From: Quercus robur
Lineage: Eukaryota; Streptophyta; Magnoliopsida; Fagales; Fagaceae
DNA: 64,000 nt
Assembly: GCF_932294415.1 (NCBI RefSeq)
Contig: NC_065535.1
Coordinates: forward strand, 82,233,862 to 82,297,861
Direction of reading: 5' to 3'
Shown here: positions 1 to 10,772 of the stretch, one piece after another
Layout of the letters: every line of letters begins with the position of its first letter
Position numbering within the stretch: the stretch's first letter is position 1
Translations under genes and position numbers: made by a program
The notes under the pieces: model-generated
What the model was told of the DNA's origin: nothing
The model's database searches: none
Seen by the model: the letters and a program-made list of their open reading frames with translations, nothing else

Positions 1-1526
1 CGATACCCCTTTTGAGTTTCGCCATAGCCAACAAAACAACAAAGCCTTGACCGAGGCTCAAGTTTGTTATGCTCATGTGGCTGAAGAAGAACGAAACAAG
101 CAGAACCAAAGGAGCGAAGGTGGTGATAGTCTGGACATGACCCAAAAAGGCGCTCATATGGAGTTTGATTTTGGATAACCGGACTCGAAATGCGATTAAT
201 AGTATGAACAGCATGAAGTGCAGCTTCGCCCCAAAAAGGAGCAGGAACTTTGGCAGAGAGAAGAAGAGCACGAACAGTGTCAAGAATATGACGAAGTTTT
301 CGTTCGGCTCTACCATTTTGCTGAGAGGTACCTGGACAAGTTAGTTGATGAACAGTGCCATAGGAATGCAAAACAGCTTGAAAAGCATATTGAGTATATT
401 CAAGAGCATTATCAGATCGAAAATTTTTAATGCGTTTGGAAAACTGAGTTTCAACCATTTTTGCAAAATTAGAATATACTTGCAATAATTCAGAACGATG
501 TTTCATATAAAAAATCCAGATATAGCGAGAGTAATCATCAACAAAGACAACAAAATATCGAGACCCACCAATACTAGAGACAGAAGAAGGGCCCCAAACA
601 TCAGAATGAATAAGGTCAAAGATATCAGTGGATATTGATTCACTAGTATTGAAAGGCAAAGCTGGTTGTTTTCCTAATTGGCACGAAACACAATCAAAAT
701 TTTTTGTAGACACTGAACCTAACAAACCTCTAGAAGCTAATTGTTGTACCCGAGAGGAAGATGCATGACCAAGTCGAGCATGCCAAAGTGCAAGGGAAGG
801 AATTGAAGAAGTTGTAGCAGCTGCAGCAACAAAAACTGGAGCAACAAGTGGAAGACGAAGGTTGTCCACGGGAAACATATGCCCAACTCTGGGACCAATC
901 CCAAGCTCCTGTCCCGTCCTCGGATCCTGCACAATACACCCAGAATAATCAAAGATAATGCGATAACCCAACTCAGCTAATTGTCCAACAGAAAATAAAT
1001 TATAAGAAAGGTCAGGAACATTAAAGACTCCAGGAACCGAGAGATTGGAGGTCGCAACGGAACCTATATTATGACTAGACATTGTGGAACCATTTGCTGT
1101 GCGAATATTAAGAGGGTGCGATGCAGGTTTAAGGTCAGAAAATAAGGACGAGTGAGGTGTCATGTGATTGCAACAAGCAGAATCCATAAGCCAAGAGGTA
1201 GGAGACATACAAGATAAAGCTGAGAGAGAAGAGGAATAAGATGCATTATCAACCGTACGAATGACATTGGCGATGATATTTATAAGGTCATCTCTGGAAA
1301 TGGTGAAAGTGGATCCAGAAGACTGAGACTTTGCAGAGACGGGAGCCATAGGTTGGACACTCTCAGTGTTAGCAACAGTAGCAGCAGAGATGGAAACAGC
1401 TGATTTGTTGCGTTGATAGCAAGTCTCAATATTATGGCCAAAACGTTTGCAAAAATTGCAAAAACGTTTGTTGGATTGTCGGCGACGATTGTTGCAAGAG
1501 GAAGAAGACTTGTCCTTATTCTTCAT
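1..1526 (-). CDS. Copia zinc knuckle - protease - integrase polyprotein (partial)
   Basis: From the ATG at 1526-1524 the frame stays open for at least 508 codons to the window edge; I checked it codon by codon. In order it shows a CCHC zinc knuckle CNFCKRFGHNIETC (about residues 23-36), an aspartic protease start WLMDSACCNHMT where the usual D-S/T-G is D-S-A, a GAG-pre-integrase segment LWHARLGHASSSR, and an integrase core with HSDVWGP, FRSDNALEY and QQNGRAERKLRHI, which carry the D, D and E positions. The protein would mature the particle and insert cDNA. Reverse transcriptase and RNase H would follow beyond position 1. The frame upstream of the ATG meets a stop near 1610, so this ORF lacks the usual gag domain before the knuckle. 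Intact frame but missing gag: function uncertain. Confidence 0.88.
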   Translation of the reverse strand, partial: MKNKDKSSSSCNNRRRQSNKRFCNFCKRFGHNIETCYQRNKSAVSISAATVANTESVQPMAPVSAKSQSSGSTFTISRDDLINIIANVIRTVDNASYSSSLSALSCMSPTSWLMDSACCNHMTPHSSLFSDLKPASHPLNIRTANGSTMSSHNIGSVATSNLSVPGVFNVPDLSYNLFSVGQLAELGYRIIFDYSGCIVQDPRTGQELGIGPRVGHMFPVDNLRLPLVAPVFVAAAATTSSIPSLALWHARLGHASSSRVQQLASRGLLGSVSTKNFDCVSCQLGKQPALPFNTSESISTDIFDLIHSDVWGPSSVSSIGGSRYFVVFVDDYSRYIWIFYMKHRSELLQVYSNFAKMVETQFSKRIKNFRSDNALEYTQYAFQAVLHSYGTVHQLTCPGTSQQNGRAERKLRHILDTVRALLLSAKVPAPFWGEAALHAVHTINRISSPVIQNQTPYERLFGSCPDYHHLRSFGSACFVLLQPHEHNKLEPRSRLCCFVGYGETQKGY

Positions 1527-1609
1527 TTTGAAGCAAAATATGCAAAAATAGACTGCACAAATGAAATCTACGCGAAAAACTGGGTAAGGAGAACCTGGAC
1601 AGAAAAATC

Positions 1610-1775
1610 AACCCTGGAAAAGTCAACGGTCAAAGTCAACGGCTGGTCAACGACTGGTCAACGGTCAACGGCCAGCAGATGACGTCACAGGATGACGTGG
1701 CGATGACGTCAGCAGAACAGTGGATGCTGACGCAGTTAGGGCTGACGTGGCAGAGGGGATGACGTCAGCAGACTA
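1610..1775. repeat. Cluster of GTCAACG and TGACGTCA-like motifs
   Basis: About five GTCAACG/GGTCAAC repeats (W-box cores when read on the minus strand) are followed by at least five TGACG motifs, three of them as GATGACGTC/TGACGTCA palindromes. They lie downstream of the Copia PBS, where gag should be. Motif density is seen directly; a regulatory role for WRKY or bZIP factors is inference. Confidence 0.5.
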
Positions 1776-1784
1776 GGTTCCGGC

Positions 1785-2125
1785 GCGTGGCAGCGCGTGG
1801 ACGGCGCGTGCAGAGAAACTGCGGCGCGTGGTGGCGCGTGGACGGCGCGTGCAGAGAAACTGCGGCGCGTGGTGGCGTGTGGACGGCGCGTGGTGGCGTG
1901 TGGACGGCGCGTGCAGAGAAACTGCGGCGCGTGGTGGCGTGTGGACGGCGCGTGCAGAGAAACTGCGGCACGTGCAGAGAAACTGCGGCGCGTGGTGGCG
2001 CGTGGACGGCGCGTGGTGGCGTGTGGACGGCACGTGCAGAGCGTGCAGAGAAACTGCGGCGCGTGGTGGCGTGTGGACGGCGCGTGCAGAGAAATTGCAG
2101 TGCATGGTGGCGCGTGTAGCGCGTG
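1785..2125. repeat. GC-rich minisatellite inside Copia element
   Basis: Roughly 340 bp built from two alternating units of about 20-21 bp, GGCGCGTGGTGGCGTGTGGA-type and GGCGCGTGCAGAGAAACTGC-type. The period is often about 41 bp, with extra half-units in places. It is far more GC-rich than the flanks. Both strands give long arginine-rich ORFs, as expected of a repeat whose unit lacks stops, so I do not call them genes. It sits between the PBS and the zinc knuckle of the Copia element. Confidence 0.85.
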
Positions 2126-2466
2126 ATCAGCGTCGCAGCAGATTTGAGCGGCGCGTGGGGGCGCGTGCGGTCTCCGATGGAGGCGAGGCTTCCACAAATG
2201 TGTAGATCGGCGCAGGACGATCTCAGTGGTACCTTCAAAAATGAAATCGGAGCAATATTCGCAGCGGTGATGTAAAGGGCAGTGGTCTGTGCAGTGTGAA
2301 ACTCCTTAATGACGGCGGCTGCAGGTCCGGAACCCAAGGACGACGACTGGATGACGTCGGAGGTTCAACGGCGAGAGGCTGCGGCGGCAGTTGTGATGGC
2401 GGAAGCGTTAGTAAAGAAAGGAAATCACACTAATGAAGACAAGACTGCTAAGAAAAGGTCAGAGCA

Positions 2467-2481
2467 GTGGCTCTAATACCA
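2467..2481 (-). other. Copia primer binding site
   Basis: On the minus strand TGGTATTAGAGCCAC directly follows the LTR. It differs by one base from the common Copia PBS TGGTATCAGAGC, which pairs with initiator tRNA-Met. Confidence 0.85.
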
Positions 2482-2638
2482 TGTTAGAAATACAGAATAA
2501 TTGTATTGTATTTCATGAATCGAAAGAATATACATCACTGCTTTTATATAGGAGGCATATGTGTGCAGTACAAGTAGAGTGTAGTACAAGTACAAGTGTG
2601 TTATACAAGTAACCTAATTGGGCCTAAAGCCCATAACA
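2482..2638 (-). repeat. Copia 5' LTR (about 157 bp)
   Basis: Bounded by the inverted pair TGTTA...TAACA, with an alternative outer end near 2653. On the minus strand it carries a TATA box (TATATAAAAGC, about 2538-2551) about 60 bp before the PBS side. It is short for a Copia LTR but consistent with the TNT/RE1-like group. Confidence 0.75.
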
Positions 2639-2653
2639 CAATACACGTTAACA

Positions 2654-3906
2654 TCTTGGAAATCGAGTTAGGGACAAACATGTGCAAGCCGCCAGGTAGG
2701 AGAAACATTGAAGAGCATATCATATTTTTCAATAATTATAGGATCACAACATATTCCACACAATTTGTCATAACTATTCTATATCATAGAATGTGATTGG
2801 TGCATGTTATTTTTATAACATTCCACCACTTCTTCTTCTTCTTTTTTATCACTCGTACTCAATTATGTTGAAGAGTTATTGCAAAGTGTGTAGAATAAGT
2901 TGTGGTCCTAAAATTTTTGCATATTACTAGGTATGGTATTATCTATTATGTGCACATGTCAAAGCAGTGCCTAGCTAAAAGGCCTAGGTCGTCATGTCAC
3001 AAACAGAATGTAGACATGCATATACAACGAAAAAAAAGCAGCTAACAAAGATTTGCTAATGGATGTGAATCTTCCGGGGAATGGCATTTCAATTATTGCC
3101 AAAAAGACACCCAGAATTTTGTTTTGGATGTGCATTAACAACAAGAATTTATTCCCCCGTGAATTTTTTTTTTTTTTTTTTTTTTTCCTTTAGTCTGCCC
3201 CTTTATGTATAACCTGTTTCACGTGGAACTGATCCTGGTCCAGCAAGAACTTTGTGAGCATATAATATATAGGGAAGGTCTATATGCCGACTTGGATGAA
3301 TCCACGTAGGGAATTTTTTCTCACTCATTAGTAGACAATCTTTTTTTTTTTTATAAACATTAGTAGACAATCCATACATGTGTTCGCATTTTTTAATTAT
3401 ATTTACATTTAACACATGAAATGGATGATGTATACGATGATATACACTAATGAGTGTGCAATAATCAATGTTGATCGTAAGCATGTGACGTGTGCACATA
3501 GGTATACACCCATGTTAGCTTTAGCACGTGCAAACCGGCCTTGTGAATGATATTATCTATAGCCACCTAGCTTTCAAAAAACAGCTCCGCCTCCCCCTCA
3601 TAACACCTTGCTAGCTAGAAAATGAATATGGAGAAGGAATAATGTCTCTCAAGTGTTCTTTTCTGATAATGCATGAGGAATCGTGTAAAGAAAGGGTATG
3701 AGTGGAATTTTAGTCAACCTCTGTAAGCCCCCTCCCAAAGAATAATTATAGTATAGCAGAGAAGTAAGAGAGAAAGTCTTAATTATCTAAATCTTTCGGA
3801 AATTTTTTTTTATACATCTGGAACTTAAGGAAACAAACCATCACCAGGAAACGGAAAAGAAAATTCAGTACGCCACAAATAACACCTTAAGACCCTTACC
3901 AAGTAG
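2654..3906. other. Intergenic spacer
   Basis: AT-rich spacer between the Copia LTR and the promoter of the RanBP2-type zinc-finger gene. It holds a poly(T) run near 3164-3186 and a small poly(T) insertion flanked by 15-bp direct repeats (3326-3340 and 3358-3372). I see no coding sequence. Confidence 0.6.
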
Positions 3907-3915
3907 TATATAAAG
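3907..3915 (+). promoter_or_regulatory. TATA box of the RanBP2-type zinc-finger gene
   Basis: TATATAAAG lies about 130 bp before a good splice donor (AAG|GTGAGC at 4042/4043). With the acceptor at 4612 this makes a 570-bp intron in the 5' leader, ending 4 bp before the ATG at 4617. Confidence 0.6.
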
Positions 3916-4616
3916 CCTTCCAACCCTAAACACCCAAACCACCAACTGTATTGACAATCCCTTCTATTACTAGTACAAACCAGTGCTTGCAGCAGGGTGC
4001 TACTTTAACACTACTAGTGCCAAAGCCCTTCATTTCCTTAAGGTGAGCTTCTTAATTCAGTTTATCCTTGCAATCCTTGCTAGTTTTGGTAGAAGAACAT
4101 TGAGTTCAAGAGCATAGGGTTTTGGAATAATGCTGCCTAACTTATAAAGTTCAAGACTTCAAGTAGCATGTTATGAGCTAAGGTGCAGTTTCAGCGGCCT
4201 AGCCACTAGGTGTACTCAATAAGAAGTTATCTCACATGCAATTAATAGGAACCCTCTTTTAGCTTCATAACATGATCCTTTCCATTTCATTGGAAACGGT
4301 TAACATTTTTTTTTTTTTTGATACAAGATAAAATTCTACTCTAATCTAATTTAATTAAGTGTATATATGTGTAAAACTTCTTTCTAGAGACTTGAACTCC
4401 GGCCCTTCTCTCCACATCTTACAAACACTTATACTTGTGGAGTAACCATCGCACCAAAAGTACGGTGATAACATTTTTTTTTCCCTATAGTGTGCAGTGT
4501 CAAGTTATTTAAATGTTCTAATTATAGGGAGATACTTATTTCATAACTAGATACAAAGATGAATAATGGTTGATTTTACTTTGTTATCTCATTTTGTATG
4601 TTATCAATACAGAAAA

Positions 4617-5517
4617 ATGAGCTGGTCAGGGGGAGATTGGATATGCAGTGCTTGCCAGCACTCGAATTTCAAGAAAAGGGATACTTGCCAACGCTGTGGA
4701 TACCCGAAGTATGGTGGCCCCGACCCATCAACGTATATGAGCAACAGGACTGAGGTGTTGGCGGGGGACTGGTACTGCAATTGTGGTGCCCACAACTATG
4801 CCAGCCGATCAAACTGTTTTAGGTGCAGTGCATATAAAAATGATTATGCCGTGATGGGTTCTGGAGGTTATGGATCAGATTGCAGTGCCCCACCTGGATG
4901 GAAAAGTGGTGACTGGATTTGTTCTAGGTGATTTCACATACACTACTTGATTATGTTACTAATTTACAACATTATAACTACGCGTGAGTTTGCGTTGCAA
5001 TTAAAATTATAAATTATTTTACTATTCAGCTTATTTTTGTTATTATTCATGAGTTTCACTGCACTTTTTGGCACTATTTATAGATTTCACTGTACTATCT
5101 CAACTAACTTTTACCTTCATCTACCATACTTTCAATAATAATTTTTCAATTTCAACAAAATAAACGGTGTCCAAACACTCATGTCCAATGCATTGGCTAC
5201 TAATAATTGCAGAACACATAAAATTTCAGAATTAGTGTGCACTTCCCCACTCTCTCATGCATTGCATTAACACTAAGGTCCTAGTCTAATATGAGTGCAC
5301 TTTGAATTGAACAGATTGGGATGTGGAGTACACAATTATGCTAGCAGGACAGAATGTTTCAAATGCGGAACACCAAAGGAATATGGTAAGTAAAATTAAT
5401 TCAGTCATTTTACTGTTTCCTGTTTCTTAATGGTTCATCACATCTTCTTAACAAATGCTACTTGTTTTCAGTTTTTTAACACATTTATCCCTTCTATTTT
5501 CAGGTGGTGGAATGTAA
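4617..5517 (+). CDS. RanBP2-type zinc-finger protein, three fingers
   Basis: Three coding exons (4617-4927, 5315-5385, 5504-5517) join in phase through GT-AG introns to give 131 aa. Three RanBP2-type fingers are visible: GDWICSACQHSNF...CQRC (residues 6-27), GDWYCNCGAHNYASRS...C (50-70) and GDWICSRLGCGVHNYASR...C (98-121). Each has the W-x-C...C...N...C-x2-C pattern. The second finger has only one residue between its first two cysteines. The fold usually binds ubiquitin or single-stranded RNA; plant proteins of this size are mostly described as putative RNA-binding or stress-related. The protein is little more than the three fingers, as in short Arabidopsis homologues. The third finger is split by intron 1, which contains a MITE-like sequence. 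The ATG follows directly on a leader-intron acceptor. Confidence 0.9.
4979..5185. mobile_element. Degenerate MITE in intron 1 of the zinc-finger gene
   Basis: The ends GTGAGTTTGCGTTGC and GGTGTCCAAACACTC are imperfect inverted repeats. The interior (TTCACTGCACT, TTTCAACAAAATAA) resembles the elements at 14367-14540 and 15690-15970. The call rests on family resemblance; I see no clear target-site duplication. Confidence 0.45.
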
Positions 5518-5890
5518 CCAATAAGATTTTAAGAAGTTTCTCCAGTGAGATCCTCAAATTCTCTTTGCATCTGATCCCTCATTAGACACCACCTTTTTTT
5601 GTTCTACTTTCCTTCCGAAGATAATTAACCTTTAGGTCATGGTTGAGGATCTTTTCAGACCACAATAACCATGCGCTTGTATTAGAAGGGTTTCTAGCTT
5701 TATATGGTGCAAGGTGTTCTTAGATAGAGCTTAAGAAATCCCTTTTTATCCTTGATTAATGGAGACACAAAGTGTACAATAACTGTCAAAATCTCCCTCC
5801 CTCTCTCTCTCTCTCTCTCTGTGCATGTGTGTAAAAGTTGATACTACTTCTGTGAGGTGGTCCAAAGAATGTGTAAACTAGTTGCCGTGA
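5518..5890 (+). other. 3' UTR region of the zinc-finger gene
   Basis: Follows the TAA at 5515-5517. It contains a (CT)n microsatellite near 5797-5820. No further coding exon is visible. Confidence 0.4.
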
Positions 5891-8800
5891 TCAACATGTA
5901 GAAATTCAGGACTTGGTCATGGTATGGACCACTAGGGCTTTGGATTCAACTGATGCAAAAAAAAAAAAAAAGAAAAAAAAAGGATCACAAGATATTAAAA
6001 GAATAAAAAAATATTCAAGGAACCCCATTGAGTTGTTCACTTCAAAAGACATACTTTCTTTCGGAGCAATAATTTATGATCCCTTTAAGCATCAAATCCT
6101 CCCCGGCCAGAAATAAATACAGATAAGAACCAGATGCCTTGCTTTATAAGCATAGGCGCAAAATCGAAGTTTAAAGTGAGTCAAATACTCAAATCCAACC
6201 TCCCCCGCTTTAGCCTTCCATTTTAATGATTAGCACTAAAATATAGCCCTCAAAATTCACTTCTCCTTTGGCCATTGCATGCTAGCTAATGACAAGATTG
6301 GTATCACGAATCTACATTTAATTATTTCCATTGTTTAGTTTTAAAAAGTTTCCATATTCCAACTAAATTAAGCTTAGAACTTAATTAGCATGTCTTAGGT
6401 TTCCCTCATTGACTAATGACAAATTTAGTGTGCCCCTATATTATTGGTCAAAAAAGGTACTGCATAAATGTTATTGTCTTCACTCTACAATCCATCGTTT
6501 AGCTTTTAAAAGATTCTGGCTTCCTACTCTAAGTTATCTCTAAGTTTACGTGCTTTGCATATGTTAAGCAAGAGGCCAATATTAAATGCACTAGTTCCCC
6601 AGTGCACAGCAGGGGTTCATATGCAGGACCAGCTACAACTTTTGAACGCCTTGCTTTTTCTTTTGCTATTTATATATTAGTTTTTCCTTTTTTGGGTATC
6701 CATGTCAAGGAAAAAGGAGTCAAATTAAGGAACATATTATATTAAACTGTAGTCCTAGATTCGAACACAATGCCTCTGTCTAGCTAGGTTCCTCCATATC
6801 ATATACGTATGTACATGATATACATGTGGTTTTAAAAAACAAAACAAAAACAAAAAGAGTTTGCAAAATGCATGCAACTCATGCATGTCATCGCTATTTC
6901 CTGAAACTGTTTATACTGCCCTTTGGTTGCTATTCTGATCTTGACCCTTCAAAATGTTTCCTAAGAGGAACCTCACGGTGAAGCATCGTTCTATTTTGAT
7001 TAACTACTGGTGTTAACTGGCCAAGTTGAAGTAAACTTAGCAATCCAGCTGTCATGAAGTGGAGCAAGAAACATGCATGTTGGAAAACAATATCTGAACG
7101 GTCTTCAACTTTATGTACAATCACAAGTTTATCTTGCTTTCTTCGTCATTTTCACTTTAAGAGGTAATCTTCTTTACATTTGCAGAAGCAATAATCATGA
7201 GATAGATGCTCTCACACTAACACACAAAACAAAACTATCTCCTAAATCTCATGCATACCGTGTATCCTTTAATCCCTAAAAATTACGATCTATATAGAAA
7301 CCCCATTACAAATAGTGTTCTCCTCTCCAAACACGTAGGTGGACAAGTTGGGTCAAAACCATCTATGAGAACCATGACTGAAGCAGATATTAAAAGAATT
7401 TGGTACAAGGAATAGGGATGAGAAAACACTCTTCATGCTAAGGTTGTGAATCTCAAGGAGGATATTTAATTGCCGATGTAATCTCCTAAACTAAGGGATT
7501 CACAATGGAGTCATCACCTAATTTTACTAAGAAGAAAACCTTACAAAATATACCTCTTTAGTCTTTATAAATATGTTAAAAGAGGACATCAAATGCTTAA
7601 GGAATCATAAGATTTTGGTCATAAGTATAATCTGTAAATTGAAGAAAGGTACACAACTTTATTTCATAATTACAATTTAAAAGAATATAAAATAAAATAA
7701 AATAAAAAATAAAAATAAAAAAATTCTACAGAAAAACCTATTCTACATCCTAAATATTAGGTTCAGAAATTTAGTTATTAGGTGAAAATATATTAGATAC
7801 CCACCATTGTCTAACCTAAGTTGGTCATTTAGAGTACAATGACCAATATAAATGATCCACTATTTCAACAAGCAAACAATTATAAAACTATTCAAAACAG
7901 CAAGTCGAAATAAATAACTCTATAGTCCAAGCTTGCATGAAGCACAAAGATATACAACTCCGCAAGGAAAAGATATGAGGTTAGATATAAACATAAACTA
8001 TAAATAAGTTGAGAAATCACAACATATGATGAACTTTTAAATACAACTTTATCTGCCATGTGAGCATGTTTTATAAAGTCCTAAGTATGATCTAGATGAC
8101 ATATGAGTGGTTCTATTTAAATCAAAACGTAAAATACATTTTTTTTTTCCCGTTATGATGCAAAGAAAACATTAAAGCATGCCAAATTTCTATTTAAAGA
8201 TGTATGGGAATGTTATTGTGAAGATCTCGTTTTTTGACTAAACCAAATGGGTTTGAAAATCATCAAGGAATGCGTTGTGAGTGTATGTGAACAGAATTGC
8301 CACTTATTTTTTTATAGACAAATTTAAAAACCTTCATATATATACTTTTTTTTATTGAATAATTGAATAAAATACTTCAATGAATCGAAAGAAAATAAAA
8401 GTTACACACCTTTGGTCCTAGTTACATTCTATAGAAAAGAAAATTGCAATACTTTGATAATATTTTTAAAATATTTTTCTTTCATATAAAATCTTAATTT
8501 CTTAAATTAAATTCTGAATTGTACATGCATTCTACTAGTGTAATATAATATGAGGATGTAAATGCATAAAGATGTGATCAAACATATCACATCCAGATCT
8601 TAAAACCTTAATATATATGTTAGTACATATTACTATATTAGAATCGTGATATTGAAACCTATTCTAAAATATATTTTTGCATTTTTTAAATGATTGATAG
8701 TAAGTCAATAAACCCTAATTCTAAAAAGATAAAGAATACTTGCATGAAAATTCCACATTGAGATTTGTTGATGGTCACAGCTGGATTTTTGGTGTTCTTA

Positions 8801-9178
8801 ATTGCTCTAAAGGATCGCGCGCTTAATCTTGAACTTGTTGAAATTTCCACCCGATATGACTTATTTGTTGAAGGATGATGGTAGTTGTGAACATATCTAG
8901 CTCTCCACTTATTGATTATGATGATTGATGCAAAGGATGAACCTTATGAAATTCCAGTGACTTGTGTGTGTGTTGTGGTGAAAGTATGATAAAAATATGC
9001 AGAAAATAAAAAGAAAAATCATAACTATGCACTAGAGAACTATCTAGCCTAAGTATGTGAAAATTCGGTCCCTTTTGAGTTGGTATTACCTCTCTATTTT
9101 CCCTTTTTATAGGGGCTAAAAGTCGTGCAATTGATAATAGAACATCAAATTTATCTCCCTTGAAATTCCAAAGAAAAA

Positions 9179-9218
<40 letters not shown>

Positions 9219-9569
9219 GGCACTTGTGATTATAACAGAAGTACTTTATGGACTATGGGGGCCTTTTAAAATTTTGTATTTTGCCTTTGACTTTCTTTAA
9301 ATTTTTTTATTAAAAAAATTAGTATTTTTAGTGTATTTGGACTCTCCTTTTTCCTTGAGTAGTTTTCTTCTTCAAAAAATAATTAATTAATTAAAATAGT
9401 AAATGTTTTATCCAACAAGTTAAATTCAATTATTTTAAATTTAATTAAAAATAATTGAATTACAAAATTACAATTCTTGACACGTACTTTTTTTTTATAA
9501 AATGTATTTTTATAAATTAAAAAAATAAAAAATCTCCCGACCACGACAACAGCAACCCTGTATTGCATG
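5891..9569. other. Long AT-rich intergenic region
   Basis: No supported gene. It contains a poly(A) tract (about 5957-5982), A-rich blocks near 7680-7720, an (AT)n microsatellite at about 9187-9215, and otherwise unique-looking AT-rich sequence. Confidence 0.6.
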
Positions 9570-10213
9570 CATGGATTCCACCTCCACCAAACCTATTCAA
9601 AATAAATTATGATGGAGCCACCTTTGACGAAGTCAACAAATAGGTGTTGTAATTTCGTATAACAATCAAAGGCTTGTTATCCCTTCTCTAATTCAACCGT
9701 TACCTTCAACATATATATCAAGCAGTGGAGATTGAAGCACTTGCAGCATTTCAAGCTCTTGAATTTGCTCTAGAGATTGGCATTCACCAGGCCATAGTTG
9801 AGAGGGATTAAGAGATTGTGGTACTAGCTCTAGCTACAGAGGTTTTTAATTTGGCTTCCTATGGTCTGTTACTTAAAAACTCAATTTATCTTTCTAAACA
9901 ATATTCAAAATCTAGGGTTCAATTCCCACCTACACCAAAAAATAATTGATGTTTTGGTCTGATAATAATGAGCTATCATTAGGAGCGAATGCTATAGGTT
10001 GAAACTCTTTCAAAAAAAAAAAATGCTCTACTCTCATACAAAGAGAAATGATAATAAATTGCTCACAGCTTGGCAAGGCTAGCTATCAATACAAATAATT
10101 GTGTCGCGTGGATAGAGAATGTTCTACAATACATGGTTGATACAGCCGTTATACATTAATAAAGTCTTGATGTCTTTCCCCTCCAAAAAAAAAAAAAAAA
10201 GAAAAAAAAAAAA
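9570..10213 (+). mobile_element. 3' end of a LINE (RNase H domain) with poly(A) tail
   Basis: Broken frames encode a plant L1-type RNase H domain: WIPPPPNLFKINYDGATF, then VEIEALAAFQALEFALEIGI and ERD*EIVVLALA, then, after an insertion, YTHTKRE... and a C-terminal part ending in WIENV...VDTAVIH. The copy has several stops. An AATAAAG and an A-rich tail close it near 10155-10213. 5'-truncation is usual for LINE insertions. The frame is interrupted at about 9903-10021 by a SINE fragment. Confidence 0.75.
9903..10021 (+). mobile_element. tRNA-derived SINE fragment inserted in the LINE
   Basis: The sequence contains GGGTTCAATTCCCACC (an RNA polymerase III B box) and ends GGTTGAAACTCTTTC followed by poly(A). 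It interrupts the RNase H reading frame: coding sense resumes just after the A tail. A related 3' part (TTGAATCCCACC, ATTGATATCTTAGTTGGATC) occurs at 48709-48790. The A box is missing, so the copy is 5'-truncated. Confidence 0.6.
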
Positions 10214-10600
10214 CTATGGATATGCTTCTGACTCTTTTCATAAACACTGACATTGTAATTTGCAAACGCTACCGCTATAGGCCCGTTTCTTGCTTAGGAG
10301 TTGGGACTTGGGACTAATCCATCTGTTTTTGGGCAAGAGTTGATTTAAAGCCCATACAAAATGAAAGCCCAACTGAAAAAAACAGAGAAATCCCTGAAAT
10401 CGTGATATAAAGGTAAAAAAAAAAGAACATACAGTACATTCTTGGTCAGAATGACATGGCAGATATAAATAAATGACACTTTCTTTTTTTTTTTTTTTTT
10501 TTGAGAATGAATAACAATTTTGTTAAGAGCCTTAATAATAAAATCTAAAAAAAAAAAAAAACTAACCTCCGATTAATTATGACTAAACCCGTGATCTCAG
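10214..10600. other. Intergenic spacer with poly(T)/poly(A) runs
   Basis: Contains poly(T) at about 10483-10502 and poly(A) at about 10547-10560. Nothing coding is seen. Confidence 0.5.
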
Positions 10601-10772
10601 GGTTTTTGGGACGTATTAAGGGTTTAGCCGTTTAGCCCCTTCTAGGGCTTTAGCTTTTTCCATTTTTTTCTCTGTTGCTGTTGTTGTTGTGGCGGTTGTT
10701 GGTGACAACTTTTATAGTTTTTTTTTTTCCTTCTCAAAATTAGGGTTTCTCTAGGGCGGCTAGGGTTTTTGA
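10598..10772 (+). promoter_or_regulatory. Telo-box-like cluster upstream of the CCCH gene
   Basis: At least four AGGGTTT cores (near 10599, 10619, 10742 and 10764) lie in the presumed promoter and leader of the CCCH gene. Such AAACCCTA-type boxes are typical of plant genes for translation and growth. Function here is inferred from sequence only. Confidence 0.4.

Larger units (their letters stand above)
1..2638 (-). mobile_element. Ty1/Copia LTR retrotransposon, 5' part, cut by window edge
   Basis: Read on the minus strand, the element starts with an LTR (2482-2638), then a tRNA-Met-type primer binding site, a GC-rich non-coding stretch, and a long open frame for zinc knuckle, protease and integrase that runs off the left edge. 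The order protease then integrase ahead of the unseen reverse transcriptase defines Copia. The 3' part and second LTR lie outside the window, so no target-site duplication can be checked. The open pol frame suggests a fairly young copy, but no gag core is visible between PBS and zinc knuckle, so it may be non-autonomous. Confidence 0.9.

Noticed and set aside
1785..2125. Regular short repeats that could suggest a CRISPR array
   Set aside because: The repeats are contiguous with no unique spacers, in a plant retrotransposon.
1736..2337. Overlapping ORFs on both strands encoding Arg/His/Ala-rich repeats
   Set aside because: They are produced by the GC-rich minisatellite, whose unit lacks stops in several frames; there is no domain and no consistent start.
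2629..2641. GGGCCTAAAGCCC palindrome as a possible hairpin RNA
   Set aside because: Too short for a miRNA precursor and inside the Copia LTR.
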